Source: Stenocarpella maydis (taxonomy: Eukaryota; Ascomycota; Sordariomycetes; Diaporthales; Diaporthaceae). From it: a stretch of DNA of 64,000 nucleotides. How positions within the stretch are numbered: position 1 is the stretch's first letter; each line of letters opens with the position of its first letter. The stretch lies in NCBI GenBank assembly GCA_002270565.1, contig NQMI01000004.1, forward strand, positions 310,001 to 374,000. Direction: 5' to 3'. The translations under genes and the position numbers were made by a program. Positions 35,701 through 46,568 of this stretch are shown here, piece by piece. The notes below the pieces were generated by a model, which was given only the letters and a program-made list of their open reading frames with translations, had not been told where the DNA came from and ran no database searches.

Positions 35701-38485
35701 TTCATGCGCCCTGCGCCGCCGCGCCTACTTCTTGCGACCGCCTCCTTTCCCTTCCCTCCGGCTGGTCGCCGACCGAGCCGGCTTGAAGCTGGTCTGCAGC
35801 GGGTCGAAGCTGTGGACTCGGTGTACAACAGAACCGCTGATGATGGACATGGCAAGGCTTAATGCAGTGCTCAATGACTCGCTGGGAATGTAATAATGGC
35901 TGATGAGATCCCGCACCGGTTTTGGGAGGGGAGGGGAGGGGGCAAATGGCGAATGCGAGGGCGCCTGCCGAAGGGTAGGCCGCGCCGAGTCTCCCGGAGC
36001 TGGGCTTCTGTGCTCCGACACACGAGACAAATCCAGGGGGCTAGTGATCTGCCGTCGGGTCCCATCCTGCAGCATGCACTCTCCGAATTCTAAATTTGAA
36101 GGCTGATAAATAGACTGACTGCTTGCACGAACTGTTTGTCTGGGTATAGATACATGTTGTAATAGCAGTTCGGTTCCAGCATGACAAAGCCAACGTTTCG
36201 ACGGGCCTTGCCTCCGGCTCCGACAGCTGGTTTCGATGCCTCCTCATTACATGGGCCCAAAGCACCCGATGCCGCGCTAGCCCGACACCGCTCGACCAAG
36301 CTGGCTCCCAGTCGCCAAGGTCTGATTATCCCGGGGAAAGCTCCGGCTCGAGCAGTCCACCACCTCATTTGAACACCCGGATGACCTCGGGGGTGCCCAA
36401 ATGTCCCGCCCCCCGGCCCCTCCTGGTCATGGAACGAACGAACAATGGACGAAGCTAGCAGATGCGCACGGATGGTTACACAAATGCAGAATCTCCAGTC
36501 GTTCGCCCCCGGAAAATGGCCAAACCGAACACACCCGGGGCGGGAAACAAGACTGTCCGTGAGCAGGTGGGCAACACAAAAGACAACCTTTCGGCAGTGC
36601 AAGGATCAGAAGGAGGAACCACTCCCGACATTCCACGCCTAGTCTTCGGCACCCTGCATACAGTCCCTCTCTCTTGGGCCCCGGCGACCTCCGGATTAGC
36701 CTTTTGCTTTTCCCTCTTCCTTCTCCCACCTTCGAAGGCGTAACGGCGTCATGGTCCGGCTCGCATGGGCCCTCCCCCCATCTACGTCTGGATCCCGTCG
36801 AGCGTAAGATGACTCGCTTCGGTGATGATCGAGCCGCCCCACATCTGCGATCTCATGGTGCACGCGCATTGTGAAGGGAAGGTAAGTGTCCGCCCCGGTC
36901 CTACCGGAGCGCGGACTGCACCGGTTAGGCGCCGATCGAGATGAATGCAATGGAAGACTTGGCAAGTAATAGAATGGAATGGAAGCTGGTTCCTTATAAT
37001 CCGGGCCGTACCTCCTCAGCACTCCATACCATGTATGCAGCCGACGCGCTCTGCTGCAGCATCCTCGAACGATCCCACTGTAAACCGAGCGCCTGGTTGA
37101 CCAGACCTGCAGTTGTCCTAATGCGTGGCTGGCACATGCAGGTACTGCGACCCGCGCGTGTTCCAGCATGGCGGGTCGACCTTTTCAGCCTGCAGTTAGT
37201 ACCTGGTAAGAATTTGTCTCATTGGTACCATTGTAAAGCTTTCAGAAGAAACCTAAGTGCATTGACATGATCGAGATGGATGCCGGTAGTCTCACATGGT
37301 CAGCTCATCCCATACAACGTTGACTTCTGCCAGCTCGAGACCCCGTCCGCAGTCATATTCCGGAGATGAGACAAGCGGCCTTCCGGAACCAAGATGATTG
37401 ACTCTACTGACGCCAGCACTGAGGGAGCGGGACAACTCGCTGACAAGCTGTCTCTCCCTGGGAACGCCAGCGACAATCTGGACCAAGTGTCCAATTTTTG
37501 GTAAGAGCGGCTTTGACAGTTGATAATTGGCTGATCAGATGGCTGACCTTGAGAGCGACGATCTTGTGTGTCTGGGCTGGAAATCCGAGAGAGAAAGCAT
37601 CCCTTCCGCAATCAGGTCAACGATCCCAGCAACAGTGCTAACGAGCCCAATAGATGATACTGGATCCATTGGACGGGGTATTATGGGTATGACTGACTGT
37701 CCGATGACGAGTTAGGTGTCCTGTATGCAGAAACGCAGCCTCGTTTCTGCCCTGTTGCCAACCGGTGTGTGATGTGGGCTGCTCTTCACTCTGAGCTGAG
37801 CTAGTACGAGTAGTGTTCAAAGCTTCTGATTTCCGAACCTGCTGAGACATAAAGTAATCAATGTATGGGAGAATGCCCAAGCAGCTATGTCTCATTCGAA
37901 TGCTTGTGAAGGGGGGGCAGAATCCTAGCAGAGTCATACTGCCAATTTTACACCAGAAAGCGATGCTCACATTTGTTATGAATACCAAGGGCCGTGCTGC
38001 TTTAGGCACAGGCAGTCGAGATCTCACAATTGCACAGTACTCAAAGCATACAAGACTATCCTTGCGAGCCCAAACGGCCCAGGGCCATTACAAGGAGGTG
38101 GAAGCTCAACCTGCCACCTAGAGATACAGGACTCGTTACTATCAAAGGTTCAACGCTGCCCAGATTTACGCCTCCCATCCGTCATGTCCTACCCCACAGG
38201 CCGTTCCGGATCCAAGAGCCACGCCAGCTCCAAGAGAAGATGCTCATCTTGAGCGGCGTCGTGTGGCCCGCCAGGTGCTTGTGAACATTTGGAATGACAA
38301 GACAGTGGGGCCGAAGGGGACTTGGGCGGGATTGCGGCATCGGCCTTGTGGCTTTCGCAAGGCTGGAAGCGGCACTTGTCTTGTGTGATGGGCCGCCGCT
38401 GACTCTTGCTGGCCCCCGACAACATCTCTCCCTCAGCACAATATTGCCTGACACATAGCCACGTCCTCGCAGGTTCGACTGGGGT
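32733..38485. other. 5.7-kb region without a recognised gene
   Basis: The first kilobase upstream of the Zn2Cys6 ATG is purine-rich on the plus strand (CT-rich in the gene's own direction), with GA, GCAGGGCAGG and GGATGG short repeats, as in long fungal leaders. Farther out are short CTG and GACAGACG repeats (34450, 35265), a C10 run at 35334 and partial TACCTAGGTA forms at 34299 and 34618. Open frames exist on both strands but show no motif, no joinable exons and no tRNA. Confidence 0.4.
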
Positions 38486-39359
38486 ATGGCAGCGGCTCCT
38501 TTTCACTACCGCGCCTTTCTGCGCAGGCAGCTCCATCCGCTTAGGCCCAGCAGCCGGCCGCGACATCAGCAGCGACGATGGAGGCACAGCAAGCCCGAGG
38601 CCGACGCATCCGACAAGGAGATACCGATTCCCAACACCGTACCCACGGCTGACATACCCTTTTGGATGCGACTTGGGCCCTTGGCCCGTACGGTGCAGGC
38701 CTATGGCCGGGCGCAGAGGAAGAGGCCCTGGGTCACCCAAATATGCACGTCCCTGACCATCTATTTCTTTGCCGACCTGTCGGCCCAGCGCATCAACGGG
38801 AAGGAATACGATGTCGAGAGGACCGGACGGTCGCTCATCATTGGAGGCATCTCCTCCATCCCCAGCTACGAATGGTGCGCTGACCTTCTTGTTCCCCTCC
38901 TTGTCTGCCTGCGACGTGTGCGCAAACAAGCTGACTATCTACTTGCCGCGCAGGTTCATGTGGCTGTCGCGCAACTTCAACTACTCGTCGCGAGCCCTCT
39001 CCATAGCCACCAAGATCGTTGTCAACCAGTCGATATTCACACCTCTATTCAACACCTATTTCTTCGGCATGCAGGCATTCCTGGCCGGCGACAACTTCAC
39101 AGAGATCTTGGAGCGCGTCAGGAAAACCGTCCCGGTCAGCATGATGAACTCGGTGAAGCTGTGGCCCATCGTCACAGCCATAAACTTCCACTACGTCCCG
39201 CTGGAATACCGCAGTGTCTTCGCAGGCGTCATTGCTGTTGGATGGCAGACATATCTGACGTGGCTAAACCGTCGCGCCGAGGAGGAAGAGGCCATATCCA
39301 GACCAGGTGGAAGGATACCGCCGTCAGGCATGAAGATGGTCGCTTCTAGACTAGAATGA
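38486..39359 (+). CDS. Mpv17/PMP22 family membrane protein
   Basis: Two exons (38486-38874, 38954-39359) with a 79-nt intron give 264 residues. The Mpv17 order is clear: YGRAQRKRPWVTQICTSL, FFADLSAQRI, RSLIIGGISSIPSYEWFMWLSRNF across the splice, IVVNQSIFTPLFNTYFFGMQ, VKLWPIVTAINFHYVPLEYRSVFAGVIAVGWQTYLTW (cited in pieces NFHYVPLEYR and WQTYLTW). Family members (yeast Sym1, human MPV17) sit in the inner mitochondrial or peroxisomal membrane as small channels or stress-related proteins. The N-terminus is Arg-rich and could target mitochondria. About four membrane segments. No adjoining gene suggests a shared pathway. Confidence 0.92.
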
Positions 39360-39754
39360 CTGCGCATAGACTGGCGCAGATATCACACTGCATTCATACA
39401 TATAGGGTATACATGATAGAGAGGGAGTATGCATAGAGAGGCGGGCCTTAGTAGGGCGTTCGGGTTTTGTGCACCTTGCAGATAGACAAGATAGAATCAA
39501 GACTGTGGATAATATCCCGAGCATCTTCGCGTTTGACACTGTGCGTTGGCTCGTGATTACGTCACATCATACGGTGCCGTGGTGCAGGCCGCACGGTAAG
39601 CAGACCACATGTCAGGAGAGGCTGTGCTGCTTGTTCGAGTTCCCGACTGCGGCAGCCTCCTCCCCCAGCCAAACGCCATTTGCACTTCAACCGACCTTCT
39701 CTCAACGCCAGTGAGCCATTGAGCCCTGGCGCCGCCCAGTGCCTTTCCTTGACC
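39360..39754. other. short intergenic region
   Basis: It holds the Mpv17 gene 3' end and the upstream region of the dihydroorotate dehydrogenase gene. No further feature seen. Confidence 0.45.
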
Positions 39755-41341
39755 ATGGCTCGACTGACCCCCGGCCGTCTGCGCACGCCTCTGACGGCTC
39801 TGCGCCTCGCCAGGCCAGCTCCCCGACCTTGGTTCTCATTGTACCAAGCCGGGCTCCGTTCTGCATCAACGACCCCAGCGACCGAAGCACCCGCAACCTC
39901 CTCAGCTTCGGATGCCCAGCGACAGGAGAAGCAAAGAAGGGATCATGAACAGCCTCCCAAACGATCTGCTATCGGCTTTGGGCCATTCGCACTGTCCACC
40001 GCCCTCCTAGCTTCCTCGTATCTCCTCTACCTCTACGCGACCGACACGCGCGCCTCATATCATCAATGGCTCGTCCCACCTCTCTTGCGACTCATCTACC
40101 CCGACGCTGAGGAAGCCCACCACGTCGGCACCAAGGCCCTGAAGCTTCTCCACGAGCTGGGCCTGCATCCGCGCGAGCGACCAGCACGAGCCCCCGGGAT
40201 CGTCCCCGAGCCCAGCGACCTCGCCACCCAGGTGTTCGATGTCAATCTTGCGAACCCCATCGGAATATCTGCAGGGCTGGACAAGGATGCTGATATCCCC
40301 GACGTGCTGTTCGAGCTCGGGGCCGGCGTAGTCGAGGTCGGCGGGTGCACCCCTAAGCCGCAGGAGGGAAACCCCAAGCCCCGCGTGTGGAGGGTGCCGG
40401 CCGTGGAGGGCATGGTTAACCGGTATGGCCTGAACAGCAGAGGCGCGGATGCTATGGCTGCGAGGCTGCGAGACCGCGTCCGCAAGTTTGCGCTATCCGT
40501 GGGCCTCACCGAGAGGCAGGTCCTTGACGGGGAGGGCGTGGATGTCCCGCCGGGCAGCCTGATCCCCGGCAGGCTGCTGTGCGTACAGGTCGCGAAGCAG
40601 AAGGACACGGACGAGCGGGATATTGACGCCGTAGCGAGGGACTACGTCTACTGCGTGAACCGGGTGGCTCCCTACGCGGACGTGCTGGTCGTTAACGTTT
40701 CCAGCCCCAATACGCCCGGCCTGAGGGATCTCCAGGCAGCAGAGCCCCTGGGAAGGATCCTGAGCGCCGTTGTCCAGGAGGCAAGGAAAACAAATCGCAG
40801 GGCCAAGCCGAAGGTCATGGTCAAGGTCTCGCCCGACGAGGACGAGAGCGCGCAGATGGCTGGCATTGTCCAGGCCGTGTACATGAGCGATGTGGATGGC
40901 ATAATCGTCGGAAACACGACCAAGCGGAGGTCGGGGCTTGTGCCAGAGGGCGTCAGGCTCAACTCCAGGGAGCAACAGGCGCTTACCGAGACGGGCGGTT
41001 TTTCTGGCTCGTCCATGTTCGACCGTACGTTGGGCCTGGTCGGGGGATATCGCAAGATGCTGGACGCGCGGTTACTGCAGACTAGTGAAGGGCAGGACGA
41101 TTCTGTCGCCCTCCCGGCCGTGGGAAGCATTGTGCCCAGCAAGGCGCAGGACTCGAAAGAGCCCCAGCGGAAGGTCATCTTTGCCACGGGCGGCATCAAG
41201 AACGGCGAGCAGGCACTCAAGGTCTTGAACGCGGGCGCCAGCGTGGCTATGGTCTACACGAGCATGGTCTACGGCGGAGCCGGTACGGTCACACGGATCA
41301 AGGGTGAGATGAGGTCGGCGGTGACTGATGGGAAAGCGTGA
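39755..41341 (+). CDS. dihydroorotate dehydrogenase, class 2 (mitochondrial)
   Basis: The enzyme oxidises dihydroorotate to orotate in de novo pyrimidine synthesis, passing electrons to ubiquinone in the inner mitochondrial membrane. The gene is a single exon of 528 codons. The N-terminus is Arg/Ser/Ala-rich (mitochondrial targeting), followed by a membrane helix (about 74-95, FGPFALSTALLASSYLLYLY). Catalytic-domain blocks are NPIGISAGLDKDADIP, VVEVGGCTPKPQEGNPKPR, NRYGLNSRGADA, VVNVSSPNTPGLRDLQ (about 312, with the class 2 serine region), MVKVSPDEDE, GIIVGNTT, and ATGGIKNGEQALKVLNAGAS for FMN phosphate binding (about 477). ATG 39755 is chosen because it starts the targeting peptide; the upstream in-frame extension is open but not protein-like. 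The gene ends 495 bp from a convergent nucleobase permease. Confidence 0.95.
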   Translation: MARLTPGRLRTPLTALRLARPAPRPWFSLYQAGLRSASTTPATEAPATSSASDAQRQEKQRRDHEQPPKRSAIGFGPFALSTALLASSYLLYLYATDTRASYHQWLVPPLLRLIYPDAEEAHHVGTKALKLLHELGLHPRERPARAPGIVPEPSDLATQVFDVNLANPIGISAGLDKDADIPDVLFELGAGVVEVGGCTPKPQEGNPKPRVWRVPAVEGMVNRYGLNSRGADAMAARLRDRVRKFALSVGLTERQVLDGEGVDVPPGSLIPGRLLCVQVAKQKDTDERDIDAVARDYVYCVNRVAPYADVLVVNVSSPNTPGLRDLQAAEPLGRILSAVVQEARKTNRRAKPKVMVKVSPDEDESAQMAGIVQAVYMSDVDGIIVGNTTKRRSGLVPEGVRLNSREQQALTETGGFSGSSMFDRTLGLVGGYRKMLDARLLQTSEGQDDSVALPAVGSIVPSKAQDSKEPQRKVIFATGGIKNGEQALKVLNAGASVAMVYTSMVYGGAGTVTRIKGEMRSAVTDGKA

Positions 41342-41835
41342 GCCCTGATGCTGCATTATTTGGAAGCCGGTTAATAGACAAAATGACATTTCCGAAAGCA
41401 TGACTAAACGGAGTTGTCAAGTTCGGGATCCGAGTTTGGGCCACTTGCCATGATCCTATCGTCCACGTGCAACCCTGGGGTTCGAACTGACAACGGCTTG
41501 CCTCTGGCCCAGAGGTTCGATCTCGCTGAAGAGACCCAGCGTCATCTTGGGAAGTCGTGTCTGGAGCTTCGGTGACTCCCCTGACCACTCATAGCGTCGA
41601 AGCATAGTATGGAACATCAAATGGAATCACGCGCATGAGTGAGTCTCTGGAGCTGGAGATTCACAAGTCTCTTTTAATCTGCTTACCATGACGCGGCTCC
41701 CCACTGAATTACAGTGATTGACACCATGACACGTTCTTCAGTGGATTACAGAGTATGAGATTATATTTTCTTTGCTATAATTTGTGTGGACTCGTGGAGA
41801 CAAAGTTTCGGCAGAACCCCGGCAAGCACCCCCAA
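41342..41835. other. convergent intergenic region
   Basis: It separates the 3' ends of the dihydroorotate dehydrogenase and NCS1 permease genes. Box-B-like words (GTTCGAAC at 41481) do not form a tRNA. Confidence 0.45.
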
Positions 41836-43572
41836 TTACAACAGCTTTTCCAACCTGCCTCGGAACCCAGTCTTCTCAGGTACGCCAGCCTCCAGCTCGC
41901 CGCTTCCGCTTCCATCTCCGGTGTTGGAACTTTGTGCGTTGATGTACTCATCCTGAGCCGCGTAGATCTCATCTGGCCTTACAGCCCTGTCTATAAACGT
42001 ATCCCGAGCCGGCAGAAGCAACGATAGGGCGATATAAACAACCGCAGTGCCGACGAAACCGATCATCCAGCCGATCTGGTAAGGGTGAACCCCCAAACCA
42101 ACCTCGATTTTTGGATTGATCCCGTTGATGAGGCCAGGCAGACTCGGGCTGATGCCTACGAGGAAAGCCACTATGGCCCTCCAATTTACTCCGCCCGTGT
42201 ACCTGTAAATGCTGTGCGGATCATAGAGCGCCAGAGTGTCGTACCTCCGCTTGTGAACGAGCCAGAAGTCAAAGAGCATAATCGAAGCGATGGGGCCCAG
42301 AAAGATTGCATACGCCGACATGAAATTGAGGAACGAGCCGGCCGACTCGAGGATCTTCCAGGGCACCAAGGCCCAACAGAGGACCGCGCAGAGGAGCTGC
42401 CCGCGGCGCAGGTTGACGAAGCGCGGGAACAGAGCCATGAAGTCGTTGGCGGCCGAGAGGGAGTTGGCCGAGATGTTGACACCGAGGGCCGCCAGGGCAA
42501 ACGAGGCCGCGGCGAAGAACCTGGCCGGGCGGTTGCTCCAGTGGGAGATGAGCGCGATGGGGTCCCACTCTATCACGCCGTAGTGAACGCCGCCCGCCGA
42601 GGCGGAGGCGATGCCAATAAAGGCGATGAAGGTGAAGAAGGCCGGCAGCAGGGGCACGTACATGCACTGCCACCTCACGGACACGCGGCTGTACCTCGAG
42701 AAGTCGGCCTGGTTGACCGACAGCGTCGCATAGTTCCCGATGACCGAGTTCATGGACGCGAGGAAGGCCCAGCTGTAGCTGGACCCGGAGACGGTCGCCG
42801 TCTGGTCGAAGATGTCTGAGCCGCGGGTGGAGGCGAGGGCCCAGATGAGGATGGCGATCCAGGCCACGGGGACGACTACCGACTTGGCCATAAACAGCCA
42901 CCGGAGCTGGTTCGGGTGCATGAGCAAGAAGGGCAGCTGCGCGAACCAGAAGATTGCGAAGCAGCCGAGGGTGGCGTCGTCGATCCCCTGCCAGGGTGGG
43001 ATGGTCGAGGGGAGCGTCAGGAAGGAGGGCCATATCGCACCGATCATGCAGCGGACGGTGAAGGCCCCATTCATGGTCTGTATTGCAAACCAAAAGGTTG
43101 CCAGGATGGCGCGGGAGACAATGGCGACATACGACCCCCAGAAACCCCAGGCAGCACGGGCGATGACGGGGAACGGCGTGTGGTGGATGACACCCGTCGC
43201 TCCGTTGAATGCGATCACGATGGAGATGATGAAGAAGCTCAAGGCCACGACGGCAATACTCTCACGCCATGTCAGGCCGACCGCGATGACACTGGCCCCG
43301 AATTGCCAGGTCGCCGCGTTGAAGGCATCTGATATCCAATATGCGACGAAGCTCGTCACTCCCCATTTCCTCGCATGTGGGGGCACAGGGTCGAGGTCCT
43401 TATTTGTCCTGTTCATCAAGTCAGCCTGTGTTACCGGCGGGAATGACTGTGAGAAGGAGGAGCTTTTAATGTCTCACCATCTTGCGTTGCCTTCTGCGAA
43501 GGACGACCTGGGCTGCTCGACGTGGAGTCGAGGCTTTTCCAACCGAGGGATTCGGATCTTGGGAAACGCCAT
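41836..43572 (-). CDS. NCS1-family nucleobase/allantoin permease
   Basis: A proton or sodium symporter for uracil, allantoin, uridine or related compounds at the plasma membrane. Two exons (43478-43572, 41836-43408) over a 69-nt intron give 555 residues. The splice rebuilds ARWTNKDLDPVPPHARKWG, the conserved entry to helix 1, so the short first exon (MAFPKIRIPRL...) is well supported. Family blocks are YWISDAFNAATWQFGAS, GVIHHTPFPVIARAAWGFWG, FAIQTMNGAF, NQADFSRYSR, SLSAANDFMALFPRFVNLRRG and LGPIASIMLFDFWLVH. About twelve helices. It is of the Fur/Dal4/Fui1 type; the exact substrate cannot be read from motifs. Its position tail-to-tail with the pyrimidine-synthesis gene is suggestive only. 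Confidence 0.93.
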
Positions 43573-44150
43573 CGCTGTGCCTCGCCCGGGTCGTCGAGAG
43601 GAAAGGACGACAGACGGCCCTCGAAACACATCCTCGTGGGAAAATGCTGCAGTACCAATGCAGATGGGGAAGGACGGGTCAAGGTATTTCAGTACCCCTT
43701 TCTCACATCATGGACATGCCTATCGACGCCACTGGGTGCCGGTGGTGTGCCTTATCGCAAGACAACAAGGCGGTATTGGTCCAGAGATAGGTAGCCGCGA
43801 CACTATACCAGGGTCGCTCAGCCGGCCTTGGCAGGCTTGCATGATCCCATCGATTATCGGTAGTGACGCCGGTTTATTACCGGGCCAAAGGGTTGGACAA
43901 GGTTGGAGCTACCGTGTAAGCCCGAGTGGGATTTTAGTCACTGATACCACACCGAGTGTGTTTTTTGGCTAAGTAGTTAGTCTCTTGTAAAATGTGCTGC
44001 TAGCTAATAAGGTGCTGGATCACAGGGCCCACGGTACAGCTCACAGCAGCCTGCATCACACAAGGAATTGTCGACATGTCCAACACTGCCCTAGTGACAT
44101 GAGGCCAACACCCCAACGTGCATATTCCCTTGGCACAGGCCCAATGCTTA
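43573..44150. other. intergenic region
   Basis: It lies between the NCS1 permease start and the aminotransferase stop. No gene or repeat recognised. Confidence 0.45.
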
Positions 44151-45378
44151 TTATAGCAGATCCCCCAGGGCTTGTAGTCCCTTTTTCAACACGTCAGGAT
44201 CCCCTAGCCCGAGGCGCAAATAGCCCTTGAAGTCCCCACCACCATCCTCACTGAAGCATAGACCCCCAGGGACAACACACACGCCCTTGTCCGTGGCCAG
44301 CCTCCAGGCCAGCTGGACCTCGTCCACAGGCTGGCCGTCGTCCGCGTCCACCACCTGCACGAATGCCGTCCCTGCGCCCTGGGGTCTGATCCACCGGCAC
44401 CGATCCTGGTGGCTCCCCACAAACCCCTCCACCAGGGCGATGCTCTCCGCACAGCTCGCGAGGTTCCGGGACATGAGCTGTGGGAGCATGTCAGGGCCCA
44501 CGGCGTGGCGCGCGATGCCGTCGTCGATCTGGGAAACCGAAAGCGTTGTGTAGTCCCGGAGGTTGACAATCCGCTGGATCAGGTCCAGGTCTTGTGACAC
44601 GGCCCAGCCGATCCTGATTCCGGGGAGGCCGTAAGCCTTGGACAGAGACCCCGTGGAGATGGTTTTTGCATAAGGGAGAGAAGCCACTGGAGGGGGGGGG
44701 GCACGGTCGGGGGATGGAAGAGCGGGCTGAAGACTTCGTCTGAAAAGATGGTGATGTTGGAGTCCCGGGCTATGTTGATGATCTTTTCCAACAAATCCCC
44801 CGGGAGAGTATAACCTGTGGGATTGTTCGGGTTGCTTTGCTCACGTCAGCACGCGTCCTACCACCCTGCTGGTCTTGTACCGACTTGACGATGATCGCCC
44901 TGGTGTTGGGCTTGATCATTCTTTGAAGCTCGTCAATATCCGGAGCCCACTCGTTCTCGGGTCTCATCGTCCAGAGATCTACATCGACGCCCTGGTGCTT
45001 CGGTAGGAGATACAGCTGCCCATACGTAGGGAACTGGCAGATGATGTTGTCTCCCGGCCCACAGATCGAGGCGAGGACGAGGTAGTTCGCCATTATGGAC
45101 CCCGGCGTGATGACTACGTTGTCTTCTGTCAACGTCACATTGCCGGAGGAGTGAAGACTCGCGATCCGCCTGCGCAGCTCCGCGCTTCCCTTGACCTGGC
45201 CATATGTGAGCTTCAGCTCCGGGTCGACCGGGCTTGCCTTGGCTGGGTGAAGTTCTTGCAAGTCGCGCAGGGAGAGAGCCTTTGCATATGACCCTGAGCT
45301 TATGTTAGTTGGCCTCACTGCGCAGACAATATCAGGTAGTGCCAACCTTGGAGTTGGTGCTTTGCCGCGGGCTGCCAT
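44151..45378 (-). CDS. PLP-dependent aminotransferase (class I/II), frame broken at a G10 run
   Basis: Fold-type I aminotransferase of the group often annotated as capreomycidine-synthase-like in fungi. Pieces are 44885-45378, 44834 down to the G10 run at 44692-44701, and the rest to 44151. Splicing a 50-nt intron (44835-44884, weak donor GTCGGT) rebuilds AIIVNNPNNPTGYTLP. FSDEVFSPLFH follows, then the frame shifts by one base inside the homopolymer. Beyond it the other frame continues with YAKTISTGSLSKAYGLPGIRIGW, containing the PLP lysine in SLSK, and ends QALGDLL. N-terminal blocks LKLTYGQVKGSAELRRRIA and VVITPGSIMANYLVLAS are normal. The first residues (from ATG 45378) do not match the usual family start, so the N-terminus is uncertain or truncated. 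Either a sequencing error in the run or a real loss of function explains the shift. Confidence 0.75.
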
Positions 45379-46568
45379 TGACGTCCGTGTCAGAGGGTTG
45401 GAAATCCACACAAATTAGATGGCGGGTTGGGAAGCGCATTTACCCCGTACTCTCTCACTGTAATGAAGTTTCAGCCTATGTCTCGTGCGCAGGGAAAGTC
45501 GTAGGGGCCAGCAGACCCCAAGCATCAATTTTGAACTCAGCGATGCTGTGTGCCGGCATAATGGCTGTCGTGAATCAGGAACGAGATATGAGAAGAGTAT
45601 GGCAGCAGGGGAACGGTCCCAAGTTGGATCTTGGTCATATAGAATACTCGTAGCTAGTACCGTGGCATAATGTACGTGGGTGCTCGTGAGCTTGTGCACC
45701 GAAGGGCGCGTCATGTTGCCGAGGTCGGTCTCAGTTCACTAAAATCTGACCCAACTTGGCTCAACCATCCGATCTAATCCGCCATACCACACAAGGCAAG
45801 GGGTTCCAGGGCTGGATTATCACGTGGTCTTATTGTGATACGTTATGGAATGCCATCAATTGCGTGGTGTTGCACAGAGTTTGTAAAATGTAGCTCGTTT
45901 AGCTCGTCTGAAAATCGGCCAACATCGATGGTCCTTGTTTTAATTACTAGTCGATTTTGAGGAGTGCCTAATATTCCGCTATAATATCCCTGACCCCCTG
46001 GAGTGGTTTAATTAATTCTTCACTGGCCATACAGTCTTTTGACTTCCTTTCAGAGTTCTCCTCCCCGCGCAGTTGTTGCCAGCCGTGCTGATCGGAGTTC
46101 GAACCACGATGAACTCGTCATCGAGGCACCGGCATGAAGGCTTCCGACCCAAGATTACGGGTAAGTCACAGGAATGTGTCCTGGCGAGTGTGCCCGTTAC
46201 TATCTGGGTGCCTCGGAGTGTCGTTCCTGCCAGATGTCCAGCCCCCAATACCCACAATCCGGCTTCTGAAGACCCGTTGTCCCCCTATCTGTCCCTTCCC
46301 GGTAGAACGGTATGGATTTTCTTATTGCTGCCCCCTGGCCTGCGGGCGTCCGGACAGCTTGGACAAGACCTGTACTGGTGTTGAATCCGGGAGGACACCA
46401 TATGAGGCCACAGACCATGCCCAGGGGCGTGGGTGCATCCATTTCCCTCTGTAGCGCAACAACTGGGCATTACAGTAAGCACCAAGGCACGCTGGTCTCT
46501 GGGTATCAATCGCTTCTATGCTATGTCAACGGCCCCTATGCTCTTGTTTTGGGCCATGAAAAGCCAAA
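45379..46568. other. intergenic region with one copy of a dispersed repeat
   Basis: No gene recognised. The repeat copy at about 46378-46470 is listed separately. A minus-strand frame (46012-46257) has no start or family match. Confidence 0.4.
46378..46470. repeat. dispersed ~90-bp repeat, copy 1
   Basis: It shares ordered blocks with 52170-52262: GTTGAATCC, TATGAGG, an ACCA/GGGG-rich middle, ATCCATTT, CCTCTG and GCAACAA. I judge about 70 percent identity by eye, with many transitions. This copy is intergenic. Confidence 0.6.

Noticed and set aside
41455..41530. GTTCGAAC with a nearby CCTCTGG/CCAGAGG palindrome, resembling a tRNA box B and anticodon arm
   Set aside because: The palindrome has no seven-base loop and the T stem does not pair.
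45294..45346. Possible intron near the aminotransferase N-terminus (GTTGGC...CTCAG with CTAACAT branch)
   Set aside because: Splicing it puts the downstream family frame out of phase with the ATG at 45378, so it was not used in the model.
46090..46110. GTTCGAACC, another box-B-like word
   Set aside because: No matching A box or stems at a plausible distance on either strand.
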